Shown piece by piece: positions 23,262 to 34,947 of a DNA stretch of 48,745 nt. Made by a program: the position numbers and the translations under genes. Numbering within the stretch: position 1 is the first letter of the stretch; every line of letters begins with the position of its first letter. Source of the DNA: Symsagittifera roscoffensis. Taxonomy: Eukaryota > Xenacoelomorpha > Acoela > Convolutidae. The notes under the pieces are model-generated. The model saw nothing but the letters and a program-made list of their open reading frames with translations. It was not told the origin of the DNA and made no database searches. The stretch spans positions 1 to 48,745 of the forward strand of contig NW_026971150.1 of assembly GCF_963678635.1 (NCBI RefSeq). The letters run 5' to 3'.

Positions 23262-24988
23262 TGTTTTCCAGTTTAAACTCTATTAAACCAACAGCACTAA
23301 ATGATGCAATAAAGTTAATTCAAAGTAGTAAAATCATTTCTAAACTATTCCCCCAAATGTAGTAAATTTAAAATACGATGAAAATCAATTACCTTTAAAC
23401 CCCAAAAACAGTAAATTTTCACCTTAAAAGCACTAAATTCATACAAATGAAATGCAGTACTAACCTTTTCTATAACTTCTGTTTAAACGCACAGAATATC
23501 TATCCACAATCGCACAACTCTAACACACGATAACAAGTTTCAAACTTTCCTTTAACCCGGTTGGAAAGGAATTATATACTAAACCAAACTAATCAACGCA
23601 GCTTACTAAACACCAAAAATCATAAAAAAACAGCATGACTAAGAAAAGAAAACCAACGGTACCCAAACCGGATTAACCCAGTTTAAAACTGGATAATTTA
23701 TTCTTTTGAAGACTATTATAAAGTCTAAAAAAGAAACAATTAAACACCAAAAAGTCGCAAGACAAATCCAAACCACAAACAATTTGATTTTTGAGAAAAG
23801 GACACAACCAACGAAACAAAAGAAAACAAAAAATAATATAACACAAAAGTAAACACAAAACATGACCCCTTAAAAACCCAGCACGAAATCATACTCCCCT
23901 TCCTGGCCGAACCCACCAGAGAGGACGTCCTGAGCATGCTCTATAGCCGGCCTAACCCACCTTGCTACATCCACGCTTTGTGACCACATCACTATTTTTG
24001 ATAAGAGGTACTCAAGTGCGAGTAACTCTTAAAAATAACTGAACTAAAACTAAAACGCTTATGCGAAAACAATTAATTAAAATCATAACTAAAAAATAAG
24101 AGCTAACAAAATTTTATAAAATGTAAATTATAATATGCAGTACATAGATCACGAACAACCACAAGAACGAGCATCCAAAGATTTAGAGTACGACTTGACT
24201 TCGCAGAAAAGGACTTCATTGAATCAGACCAATGACCATCTCGATGTTCAAGTACACGTACAGATCCGAGTTACAAGGCATCCACTCCAAACACGATCTT
24301 CACGCCATTCCCAAACCAGATCGAAACACAGTTCTCCACAACCAATCAAGAACAGACGATCATAGCAAACCAACATCAAATCAGACTGATTTCATTGACA
24401 GTCATAGTCTTTGTCACACGATAACTAACAACTTCCTATCGATGACTCCAGCTTCTTTGAGCCTTCCTCTTCAAGAACAAAACAGGAAATGATGCTCGCC
24501 AAACAACAACAACCAACATCCATCCTTCATTACAGATAGAAGATCTAAGATTCAAAACTCTGTAAACCTCGGATGGGTGGAACCAGATATAAACTACATT
24601 TATTATTTGGTTATAAATCGAATATTTTATCTCTATAAAATATTTAACATTAACCAATCACAATCCATCTAACTAACAACCCACTTATTTGTAAGTGCTG
24701 AAATTACTTGTAATTTCAGCACCAGAGAGATTTGAATTTAACTTGGAAATTAGTTACCTCTCCAAGAGAACTTTAGCAATCGCAATAAGCCAGTACACTC
24801 TAGATCTATTGAGCCTAGCAGAGACTAGTTAAACACCCTGAGACTAGTAGATACAAGAGTAAGAGTAGGATCGGTATTAGACTAAGAAGTTGCATGAATC
24901 TATCCGGCCGAAAATAAGATAGCGTGACGAGCAGACGGTGTACCCTATCCGAAATTACTCTATGAGTTAAACCTTAAAACATAACTCA
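23262..24988 (+). repeat. Right (3') LTR
   Basis: The right end (ACTCA at 24984-24988) is fixed by comparison with the left LTR and copy A. The left end is less sure: it is put at TGTTTTCCAG after an A/G-rich stretch (about 23228-23255) that could be the polypurine tract. TATAAAATA is at 24634-24642; the perfect 13-bp hairpin is at 24695-24707 and 24710-24722. Compared with copy A it carries about 290 bp extra at 23700-24000. Confidence 0.75.
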
Positions 24989-25725
24989 AATTGCTGAAAT
25001 AGTAAAACGACGAAACTCGGCCCTATAACAGAAACGACCCGATTTGCAAGCTTTTTTTTGATGAAAAGGCTAATTTTTGAGTGTCGTCATCAGCAGCGGC
25101 AGATAATTAAAACTCAAGGCCTTTTCTGTTATTCCTCCCACCTCGTATAGTAAAATAATCACAAAGGCTACCGAGCGTTTGGAGATACTTTACTCAAGAA
25201 ATCAATATCTCACTATTTTTGAATCGGTATATTAATTGAGATGATATGACCGATTGGTTTTCGAAACACCAGAGTTGCACATCATACTTTGACAAAAAAA
25301 CAATGTAGAGTGTTTTCAAAAAGTTAAGAGTGGCTTTTTCGAGGTGCTACCCAAAAGGAGGTTCCATGGATAACAATCAATTATAATGGACTTTCATTGT
25401 CTGTCTCCATGAAAATCTAAAATAATCTACTGAAAAGGATAAATAATCGTTTATAAAGAGTATAATGGATTATAATGGATTAAAAAGAGTTTTTTATAAA
25501 CTCGAAAACAAATATTCTAAACTTGAACGGTGCAATCGCTAAATTTTGTTAACAATTTTGCTACAGCAAAAAAATATATATATTTTCAATTGTCGTTTTT
25601 CTACTTGTCTCCCACTCCCCCTAAACTTTTCACACTAACTCCCACTATACTTCCTTTCTCACCATTTACCCCTTACATTTACCGTAAACGCGTGACCCCT
25701 TACCCCCACCCCCACCCCAATATTT

Positions 25726-25767
<42 letters not shown>

Positions 25768-26184
25768 AACAACCCCTCCCCACCTTAAAGATCTCCCCCT
25801 TCCCCCAAAAAAAGACTTAAGGGGGAAGTGTGAGTGTGGTGGTATGGCAGTTGAGGGGGAAGGTGGGCGGGGAATGTAGGTGGGCGGAGGTTTGTAGGTG
25901 GGTGGGGCGGAGGGTATGTAGGGGGTAGGTGAGGGAGAGGGGTAATTTTTTGCTTTTTGGGTGTTGAAATTGAGCAAACCAGGGTTCCAAGTGTGAGGTA
26001 TATGGTTTTGCAATTTTAAATAAAATATGATAACTTTTAGAAATCGAGTAGGTTGTGAGTAATGCAGTAAAACAAAACTGCAAGTTTTGCAGAAAACTTG
26101 GAACAAAATTATAGAGGTTATAATCCATGATAACCCAACTTTTTTCGATCACAGGGATGAGATGATACTTTATAAGTGCGCTTA
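24989..26184. repeat. Simple and GC-skewed repeats
   Basis: No gene. It holds a CA microsatellite (25729-25763), C-rich sequence before it (about 25595-25715) and G-rich sequence after it (about 25815-25945), which could pair as an imperfect inverted repeat. AT-rich sequence at about 25360-25500 and 26030-26130 resembles the repeats at 1610-1860 and 27640-28790. Confidence 0.55.
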
Positions 26185-27268
26185 GGGGCGGACGCTTACT
26201 CCTCTTTTCAGGGATTCAACCCCTTCACCAACCAAATGTTTTCTTTCGGTATTTTTTGACTTCCATTTTCGACCGACCAACTCTTAAAGTTTTTTAAAGG
26301 CGCCTTCCGCGCGGAGGTGGAACTAAACGGGTTCGGTTTTTTGGGTCAGCCCGATTTCTGGTCAAATTCGGGCCTCGTTTGTTAAATGGAATACATATCT
26401 TTCGGGCCGCTAGGTTTGTAAAATTTTGCTATCTTGCTACAGAAAACGTGCAAACACCGGGAATTGATCCTGCGACCACTGCTTTACTGATTAAACGTTT
26501 TAGCCTTAAACTACTGAGTCTTGCTGTTAACTGAACTTTTTCCTTGCATATATATATATATTCACTGACGTATGAACTGCTCCCTTAAAAGTACAGCAAA
26601 TAAAAGAACAAAAGAACAGTCTGCTGCAATTTTGGAAATAACATTACTGGCGATTTCCAGTCTTAAGTGAAGTCGCTCGGTCAATTTTTGGTACTCGAAC
26701 CTCAACCGATCACTCAGAGCGAGATTTAGCATGCGATCAAACATTGACTAATAGACGATCATCTCTCGCGGCCGACACAGGGGAAGGTCTTCAAGTAATG
26801 TATTCTGCTGCCAAGCACCGGAACATAAAATGAAGTTGCTGATTGATAATTGGGAAAAATTGCTATTCCGTTGTTGAAATGGAAAGCTTTTTTTTGTACA
26901 AAGAAAGAAAACTTTCGGGCAAATTCTGGTAAACGTTTTCCGACGTTAATTTATCGGGCCTGTCTTTTTAACCAACGGGTTTGGGCGCGGTTCGGGCCCC
27001 AAAATGTAGGCTCGATTCACTACTGCTTCGGCGCCAATATAAACTTATTTTGAAGGAGAGTGCACGCCGAAGAGAAACGGGAATATTTGGTCAAACATCT
27101 CCAAAAAAGTCTAAAAACGGCACTTTCAGACAATTTTTTTTTTACGTTTGGTCAAAATAAAGTATTTATAGTGATTAAGGAGTGCTCAAAAAAGCATTTT
27201 GGTCAAGTTAAAAGATCAAAAAAATTCGACATCCCCCTCCCCTCGAGAAAGTCCTAGATCCACCCCTG
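26185..27268 (-). repeat. Dispersed repeat family, copy 2 (composite)
   Basis: Its two ends match the ends of the copy at 5543-5818. A block at about 26268-26315 (GACCGACCAACTCTTAAAG) also matches 34665-34710. The interior holds unrelated material, including a tRNA-like segment, so this copy is probably interrupted or is a longer form of the element. No transposase or RT is seen. Confidence 0.4.
26457..26520 (-). repeat. Possible tRNA-derived SINE head or tRNA relic
   Basis: On the minus strand, GATCAATTC fits the Pol III B-box pattern (GWTCRANNC), about 40 bases after a weak A-box-like ACTCAGTAGTTTAAGG. The T stem pairs only partly (3 of 5) and no acceptor stem is visible, so this is not an intact tRNA gene. 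It may be the head of a SINE or a chance match. Confidence 0.3.
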
Positions 27269-27650
27269 AGTGCATTATCACGACCCGGTAGCCCACACAT
27301 TTGGCATTTTCAATTACAAAGTCTGGTCCTGTTTCATCGGCCTCCTACAGATTAGATTCCAAACAAATGCGATTTCCGTTAAAAACAATCGAGTATATCT
27401 AACCAAAGTTTGGTTGGAGAGAAGTTTATTTGAGCGCAGTAGACACTTTTGATTGCCTCGTTTGTGCCAATGATTTTCAGACAACAAAAAGATCAATTTT
27501 CTTGTTTTTTTTTCTTGAAAGCAACCCGGCGTTAAAATTTTACTTAATATAAGGATTTCTCTAAAATTTCAATGTGTTCTCCGCTTTTTTGGTCAAAAAA
27601 AGATATTTATTCAAATAATTTTTGACTAAACAACAAAGCTACACTCAAAA

Positions 27651-29013
27651 AAAGTTAAGGTAAACATACCTTGAAAATACCATAAATCCCCTTAACAATT
27701 AAGGTAAATTTGCACTTCCCTAAAAACACCCTAATTTATCTTACCGCATTGGAGTTCCATGAATTAAAATAAATGTTAATTGAGTTTCCTTGTCATTGTC
27801 CACAAAAATGAAAACAAATCAATTATAATCAATTAAAAATGGATTATAATGTTACTGTTTTTTGAGGCAACAAATCTTTTTTTCATCCCTTATAATCAAT
27901 TTATTTTCACTTTTGTAGACACTGACAATGAAACTTAGTTATAATCGATTTTTTTCCACTTCACTGAGATGCGATTTTCAACACACATTGAGTCTTTTCT
28001 ACGTTTTAAAGTTGGTTACGTTGGTTACTTGTTGTTCAATTGTATTTTTTTCTACCTTTGATATTTTTGTTAATTTTTATATATATCAACATTACCCCCC
28101 TAGCGTTTGTCCATTTACAAGAAACCCCCTCCCCCAACGTAACGTGTTCAGGTGGGGGTGGGTTCAGGTGTTCAGGTGGGGGGTGGGTTCAGGTGTTCAG
28201 GTGGGGGTGGGTGTAGGAGTTCAGGTGGGGGTGGGTTCATGTGGGGAGGGGGGGTTTGCTCAGGTGGTGACTGTTCATGTGGGGGATTGTTCAGTTGGGG
28301 GGTTGTTCAGGTGGAGGGGGTGTTCAGGTGGGGGAGGGGGTGTTCAGGTGGGGGGAGGGAGCAAAGGGGCAAACGTTAAGGGAATTTGAGGGGAGCAGAG
28401 AGTCAGACGTTGGGGGTGGGGGGGGGGGGGGGAGCTTAACGGAATCTTTTTGCAATTTGAGTTTAGGTTTCGAAATGGATTAGTCTAGGCCGTACACTCG
28501 CTTTGCAAAGTTTCCGCATCACTCACTTGATAAATGCTGAAATAAAATTTTGCACGACGCGCGAAACAAAAATAAAGTGGAAAAAAATCCATTTTAATGT
28601 GATTTCCTACTTATTATAAAATCCAATATAATGGATTTAAAATGAATTATAATACATTTTGTTTCGGCGAGAAAAAATGGAATTAAATCCATTTTTAGTC
28701 CAATTTTGTTGTCTGAACGTAACATGGGATTCGATTATATTTACAACATTATAGAACACTAAATTCCATTGTAATTGATTTGTTTTCACATTTCTTAAAT
28801 AGGGGTTAAAACACATGAAAAGTTTGCTTTAAATCACCTTAAAGGTTAAGGTGTATCAGCCTTAAAAAACACCTCAAACAAATTTTTAAATTGGTAAATT
28901 TATAAAAATTTGTAAATTTACCTTACGAATTTACCTTTAAAAAGTATGTAATTTACTTATATTTACCTTGACCTTATCTACATTTTACCATACATTGGGT
29001 TTATATTAGTGTT
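27651..29013. mobile_element. Possible non-autonomous DNA element with G-rich minisatellite
   Basis: The left end (CACTCAAAAAAAGTTAAGG) and the reverse complement of the right end (ACACTAATATAAACCC) are loosely alike, both beside TA, and subterminal AAGGTAAAT-type words recur at both ends in opposite orientation. Inside are TAATCCATT-type AT-rich repeats and the minisatellite at 28145-28360. There is no coding capacity. The ends are imperfect, so the element call is tentative. Confidence 0.3.
28145..28360 (+). repeat. G-rich minisatellite
   Basis: About a dozen imperfect units of GTTCAGGTGGGGG with variable extra G or GTGG. The plus strand has many closely spaced G runs and could form G-quadruplexes. 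Chance ORFs through it encode low-complexity Gly/Val/Trp and are not genes. A further G run lies at about 28410-28432. Confidence 0.8.
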
Positions 29014-29311
29014 AAGTTTTTCAAATTGCTTGCTTATCTGAAGTTATTTTTGTATTTTTGGACCAATTCACAAAAGTAATTGTCGATCCCAGCTTAAGAT
29101 TTCTCTAGGTTAAGTACACTCGAAAGAAATAAAATCGTAATAACTGATTTCAACTAGTTAGTTCTTGCGAATGATCGCCATTCTTTTTTGTCTCTTTTTT
29201 CATTGTCTCTTATAGAGGTCAAAGTAATGATAACATAAATCTCACATTACTTTTGTTACTGTATTATTCAGGCTCCAACTCTGTATATCTTCTTGTTGCA
29301 TTTATAGTTCC

Positions 29312-30260
29312 TTACTTGAATGATCCATCGTATTTACGTGTGTATCGCAGAGCGCAAAATTTCATCACGTCTGACATTGCGTCTTCATTCATATACTTAG
29401 AGAAACAGTGAGCAAGTTGATTCTCTGAATTGACAAACAGTAAATTTATGTCCTCAAAACGTTCAAGTGATCTGCCTTGGGCAACTGCTTCGATTCTCAA
29501 TTTTTATTTCGTGGAGTTGAATATGGTCAAATACTCTGCCGTTCGAACACTCATGCTCTCAGTAAAATCTCTGAAGTGTTTGAAGCTCGTGCTCGGCCAT
29601 TCCAATCAATCAGCGCCTCACAGTAAACTAGTTTATTCGACGTTTGTCTTGCTGCATTTAATTTTGCCTCACACATGTCGCTCTTGACCCGGTTGATCGT
29701 TTTAGGCGACCAGTTAAATACGGGTATTGCAATCAAAGTTTGTCCTCTGATCGATCCCATTTGTGCCATAGTAACGCATCTCGCAAATCTGGCATCTACA
29801 TACGTTTCCATTTCTAGCATTCCATTAATTGGTCTTAACAACTTTTGAGAACCGTCCCTCTTGCCTCTATGGGATCGATTGTTCAATGCTGACATGCAGT
29901 CATTAAACTTTTTAGCCAAGTCTCGTCTTGACAGCGTAGTTGCCCATTGTAATTGGTCTATTACACTTCCGGTCATCGCGACTCTTTCTGGTGTAATTCT
30001 TTGTTCATCGGCTCCTACTATGCTGTCAATAGTTTCAACCTCACCCCTTTTTGACTCTGTTGGTGTCGATATAATTCTTCCAAAGTGATTCCTTCCTCGA
30101 TAACTTGCTGTCCGTGTTTTCTCTCAAAGATATTCAAAGTTTTTCAATGGGTCCCGTGAAAATAGTAGATAGCACAATGTTCATTTTTAAAGGATCCGGC
30201 AAATATCATGTCATCTACGTAAAGGGCAAGTAGATCAAAGTTTTGTCAGGACGAAACCTT
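29312..30260 (-). pseudogene. Ty1/copia retrotransposon remnant: RT end, RNase H, C-terminus
   Basis: On the minus strand, ALYVDDMIFAGS (about 30196-30231) is the YVDD catalytic motif of copia RT. At 29976-29551 follow LQWATTLSRRDLA, METYVDARFARC and IRGQTLIAIPVFNWS, which match the copia RNase H layout (first Asp in YVDA). At 29500-29312, FVNSENQLAHCFSKYMNED corresponds to the conserved NxxADxxTK-type C-terminus. Frameshifts and stops separate the parts. No LTRs are seen, so this is a 3' fragment of an old insertion. Confidence 0.8.
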
Positions 30261-30530
30261 ATAGATTCCAATTAGTTTCCAGTTTCATCTTTTAGTTTGG
30301 TTGAAACTTCGTTTTCAAAAAAGGTCAAATATAACTTCAAGAAAAAATTGATTTAAAAAATTCTTCTTATGAATTTTAAAAGCTAAGTAGAAATTACTTT
30401 AACTTTAATGACAGTGTTCGCTATAAGTAGTGCCACCTCAGGCACAAATTTTTTTATTCGTTAAAGTTTTCTTTTGCGATTTTCAAAAACAAAGTTTCAG
30501 CCAAAATAAGGCTAGCTCTTTGCGCGAAGA
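30252..30530. mobile_element. MITE-like inverted-repeat element, copy 1
   Basis: Arms at about 30296-30325 (GGTTGAAACTTCGTTTTCAA) and 30480-30508 (TTTTCAAAAACAAAGTTTCA) are inverted repeats. The centre holds the conserved phrase AGTGCCACCTCAGG. A second copy is at 31790-32140. It is non-coding and abuts the copia remnant. Confidence 0.55.
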
Positions 30531-31080
30531 AATTTACTTAAATTTTAAAATAGTTTGATAGTTTAAATTGGTTTGATAGTTAGAACTGGTTTGCAATCAG
30601 CTCCTTGTTTCCAAGCCTGCCATTCAAGTGATGATTTAAAATCAGTTCAACTTGTTGAGATAGCTGGAAATCTTTCGCAAAAAGAAGATTTTTCCGCCAA
30701 GCCTTACGCATCAAACATTTTTTTAAAGATCAATGAAAACCACCTCAAATGGTGAAGCTCGAAGAACAAAAGCTCCAAACTGATCATTAATGTGTTCTTG
30801 AACGTGAAAAATGAAAAAAATGATGAAGCTCCAATAAAAATTTAAAGTCGTTTTTTCAAGTGTTAGAACGCTTATGAATCTACACTTCCTGACAACTTAG
30901 CGTATAAAATTTGAAAATATATTTTTTATCGCATGGATCTTGATTCTCATTTTCATTGAACTTAGAGTTGCTATTGCGATTGACTGCGTGAACTTGATGC
31001 TTAAGATATGAGGAACTATTGACTTGATGTGGTTTATTTGTCCGACCCACCAAATTAAACTACTTTCTGAAAATTGCAAC
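30531..31080. other. Non-coding spacer
   Basis: AT-rich, with no convincing reading frame or known repeat. The short ORFs lack similarity to any family I recognise. Confidence 0.4.
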
Positions 31081-34000
31081 TATATTTTTCAAATTACACA
31101 ACACTGCTCATTTTAGAAGGAAGTATTGAATAATCCGACTGCCTTTTAAAATCTATGTAGCAGTAAAAGGAAAAGTACATGGAAAAGTCAATAAAATAAT
31201 TTAAATGAATTTTTTTTTAATTTGAGATTTTTGTGAAAATCATCCTCCCACACGCCATAAAAATAACAAAGTGATAAATTTTGCTTTTAGTAAAAATCAA
31301 CTATGGCAAATAAGTTTTCTTCAATTAATTTGGAACAATTTCTACGACGGATTAAATCTCCGCTTACGCGAAACATATCGCGCGTTATTTGTCCCAAGTT
31401 GGCCAAATGGCAATATTTAAACCCCCATAACTTTAGGAAAAAAGATAACAGTTAGATTATTTTTTTAATTTTAAGCTCACGACAAGAATACTGTTTGAAT
31501 TATATTATACAAATCTCGTCAAAAATGGCTAGTTGAAAAGTCCGAAAATTCTATGAAGAAAAAAAAAACAACCCCGATGACAAATATTCTGTTACTTCCG
31601 TTACGAAAGTCAAAATAACAAGACTGCTCGTATCAGGGCAAATCCCTGAATGTTCCAACTGCCTTTAAAGATCTATGCAGACGTAAAAGTTTGAAAAAGT
31701 TTAAATGTAATAAAAAAAATTAATTATTCTGAGATTGTGAAAATCATCCCTCACACGCCATATGAAGTGCAAACTGATAATTTCTCCCTAATAACAGTTA
31801 GTTTCCAGTTTTATATTTTAATTTGATTGAAACTTTGTTTTCAAAAATTGCAAAATTTAATTTTAAGAAAAAAAAATTAAAAAATATTTTTAAAATCTAA
31901 GTAGAAAAAAAACAAAAAAAACAACTTTAATGACAGTGTTTGCGATAAATAGTGCCACCTCAAGCAGAAGACTTTTACTACCATAATTTTAGTGACATTG
32001 TTTGCTATAAATAGTGCCACCTCAGGTAAAAAAAGCTTTTTTTTTTCTTCAAAGTTTCAATTTTCATTTTTCAAAAACAAAGTTTCAGCCAAAATAAATA
32101 ATTTACTTGGAAATTAACTGGAAACTATGAGGTTTTGATCTGATGCGTTTGATTGTTTGCTAAAGCTTAGTGCAAAGGTTTCAAATTCAACTAAACGATG
32201 TTGCTTAATTTTGAATAGAGGCAAGCTGAAAAATCTTAATAACTTCTTGCTTATAACACAAAAACCACAGAAATTACAAACTTCGAAACAAGAAAATCAG
32301 AAACATAACTCGATCCAAATCTGAACGTTTCTCGCAAAAACTCGGTTTAGGTTTCGCTGAGATTCTTTTATTTAAAAATCAAGCGTATGCTCGGGTTATT
32401 GTTATCCTGAGCTTAAATTTGAAAAAATATTTCATCTTATTCTTTTTCCGTATTGTTATGGGGGTTTAAATATCGCCATTTTGGGCAATTTGCGCCAATT
32501 AACGCGCGATATAATTCGAGCAATTAACGCGTAAGATTTATTCGGTCTCAGAAATTATTCCAAATTGGTAGAAGAAAGTTTATTTGCCATAATTGATTTG
32601 TTGCTAGGAGCAAAATCTATCACTTTCCCATATTTAATTTTTTTTTCATCGGATTGCTGCCCCATAGACCTTAAAAGGCAGTCAAAACATTCAACGCTTC
32701 ACCCTGATACGAGGAGTTTTGTTCAAATTAAACAACACTGCTGGTTATAGAAGAAAATACTGAATAATCCGACTGCCTTTTGAAATCTATGGAGTTGTAA
32801 TAACATGGAAAAATTAATAAATTGAATAGAATGAAATTTTTGTTTTTAATTTGAAGTTTTATGTGAAAATCAATATCCTAAACTCCATATAAAAAACCAA
32901 GTGATAAAATTTGGCAAGTAAGCTTCTTTCAACCATTTTGAAACAATTTCTGAAACGGAATAAATATCGGATTATGCGTTATTAGCGCGAAGTATATCGC
33001 GCGTTAATTGTACCAAATTTGCCAAAATGGCAATCTTTAAAACCACTTTATTTTACAAAAACAATCAAAAATAAACATTTTTTTTTCAAATTTAAGCTCA
33101 TTACAACAATAACTTTTGAAAGATATTGAAATCCGTCAAAAAAAGGATAGTTAAAAAGTCGAAGTTTGTCTGAAGAAAAAAAACCAACCGAGCACAAACA
33201 TACCATTAGTTTCGTTACGAAAATCGAAAGAACAAATCTGCTCGTATCAGGACGAAGCCTTGAATGTTCATGCCTTTTAAAGTCTATACAGCAGTAATAA
33301 CATGAAAACATTAAATGTAATAAACTAAAATGAAAAAAAAAAATAACGTTTTTAAAATTGAGATTTTTTGTAAAATCATCCGCCCACACGCCATATAAAG
33401 TGCAAGGAATAATTTTTGCTCCTAGCGACAAATCAATTATGGCAATTAAGTTTCCTTCAACCAACTTGGAATGTTTTCCAAGGCGGGCTAAATCTCCGCT
33501 TACGCGTGAGTAGTACGAATTATATCGCACTGTAATTGTCACAAGTTGGCAATCTTTAAACCCCAAAAACTTTACAAAAAATGATCACTGGTAAAAATTT
33601 ATTTAAAAAAATTAGGTTCAAGACATCGATATTTTTTGAATGATAGAAAATTCGGTCAAAAATGGCAAATTAAAAAGTCAAAATTTAACTGAAGAAAAAA
33701 GCCACCCGACCACAAATATTCCGTTACTTCCGTTATGAAAAGCAGAATAACAAAACTGCTTGCTTCAGGGCAAAGTCGTGCATGTATCGACTGCTTTTTA
33801 ATGTCTATGGAACAGTAATAACATGAAAAAATAAACGTATTAAAATAAAGTGAAAAAAAGTTTTTGAATTTGAGATTTTTTGTGAAAACATCCCCCCACA
33901 CGCCATATAAAGTACAAAGTGATAGATTTCTCTCCAAGTAACACATCAATTATGGCGAAAAAGCTTCCCTCAACCAATTTGCAACAAGACGATTAAACTT

Positions 34001-34260
34001 CCACTCACGCGTGAATAGTACGAAATATATCGAACTTTAATTATCCCAAATTGGCTATCTTTAAACCCCCACAATTTTACGAAAAAGGATCACAGTTGAA
34101 ATATCTTTGAAATTCAGCTCAGGAGAACACTACCTTTTGATTGATAAAAAACTCCGTGATAAATGGCTAGTTAAAAAGTCGAAATTCGTCTGAAGAAAAA
34201 ACATCCCCAGCACAAATATTCCGTTACTTTCGTTACGAAAGTCGGAACAAAAACCAAATA
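31080..34260. repeat. Array of ~0.5-kb units, one inverted
   Basis: The phrase GACTGCCTTTTAAAATCTAT or a close variant occurs at about 31130, 31655, 32775, 33270 and 33790 on the plus strand and once inverted at about 32660-32685. Spacing of neighbouring direct copies is about 495-525 bp. Each unit also carries an ATCGCGCGTTAATT-like palindromic core (about 31375, 32520 inverted, 32995, 33520, 34030) and a CCGTTACTTCCGTTACGAAA-like end. The inverted unit meets a direct unit head to head at about 32700-32780. ORFs within are not conserved between units, so they are not genes. The MITE-like copy at 31790-32140 sits inside. Confidence 0.7.
31790..32140. mobile_element. MITE-like inverted-repeat element, copy 2
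   Basis: Shares arms and the central AGTGCCACCTCA phrase with 30252-30530; here the central phrase is present twice (about 31953 and 32010). The outer arms AGTTTCCAGTT (about 31799) and AACTGGAAACT (about 32117) are exact inverted repeats. This copy sits within the ~0.5-kb unit array. Confidence 0.6.
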
Positions 34261-34947
34261 TGGGTGGCGTGGAGTCGAAAAGAGCGTAATATCAAAACTA
34301 ATATGTAAATATATGTTCGGTATGTAGGTTGTGACGACTTCGAGAACTGCACTGGATACCAGAAATGTAGAAAGGGGCGATTTGATGGTGTGTATAATTT
34401 AACTTCATATGAATTTTATTGTTTTGTTCCTGTGGTCTTTTTCCCTTCAGCTTCAAAATGATTTTTTGGATTCTATAAAACCAAAAAAAGAAGCACAACA
34501 GCGATGCATTAGCTGATTGACCGAATCCTCCCAACAAAATAATAGAAAAAAAATTAGTATAAAAATCAAAAAAGCCCAAAAATTTGACATAAAACGTTTT
34601 TGGTCTTTCTTGAGATATGCTAAATAAAAACTTGAAAAACTGTGCAGTTCTACCCTGTCATTTGCGGCCGACCAACTCTCACAATTTTCTGAAGGTGCCT
34701 TGACGCCCAAAAGTACTAATGATTTTGAAGGAAGAGCGCAACACCAAAAAAAACTTCCCGAAAAGGATTAAAAAAGGGTTTTTCTCCAAAAAAATTACGT
34801 ACAGAGGGAGAAATATTCAGGGCAGGGTCTTGATGATAGATAATCTCACTTTTTGGGGCCTTTTTTTGTTTTCGATTTTTAAAAATAATTTGAGTTGGTA
34901 AACCCAGTGTTCCAAAACAAAATAAAAATTTTTATTTAAAATTATAG
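34261..34947. other. Intron or intergenic sequence with a dispersed-repeat fragment
   Basis: Sequence at about 34665-34720 matches the dispersed repeat at 26268-26315. The rest has no clear gene. It lies directly upstream of the first visible EGF-gene exon, whose acceptor (TTTAAAATTATAG) ends at 34947, so it is probably intron. Confidence 0.45.

Larger units (their letters stand above)
5938..24988 (+). mobile_element. 19-kb env-bearing Ty3/gypsy-type LTR retroelement, decayed
   Basis: The element spans a 5'-truncated left LTR (5938-6343), a PBS-like site (6346), gag, pol in the order protease-RT-RNase H-integrase (the Ty3/gypsy and retrovirus order), ORF-A, an env-like gene, ORF-B and a right LTR ending at 24988. 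Left and right LTRs differ at roughly 7% of their ~400 aligned bases by eye, so the insertion is old. Every gene carries nonsense codons or frameshifts. At about 19 kb it is far longer than usual gypsy elements (about 5-9 kb); the excess comes from a long leader, an oversized gag, a tandem duplication, two extra genes beside env, and a 1.7-kb LTR. Confidence 0.85.

Noticed and set aside
25666-26106. 146-codon minus-strand ORF rich in Pro, His, Val and Cys
   Set aside because: Made by the CA microsatellite and C/G-rich tracts; no complex domain.
26457-26520. Functional tRNA gene
   Set aside because: No acceptor stem and only a partly paired T arm.
27928-28389. 153-codon ORF rich in Gly and Val
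   Set aside because: Its second half is translated minisatellite.
33048-33566. 172-codon minus-strand ORF
   Set aside because: Lies in the 0.5-kb repeat array and the frame is not kept in the other units.
31080-34260. CRISPR-like array
   Set aside because: Units are ~0.5 kb and diverged, not short repeats with unique spacers, and the DNA is eukaryotic.
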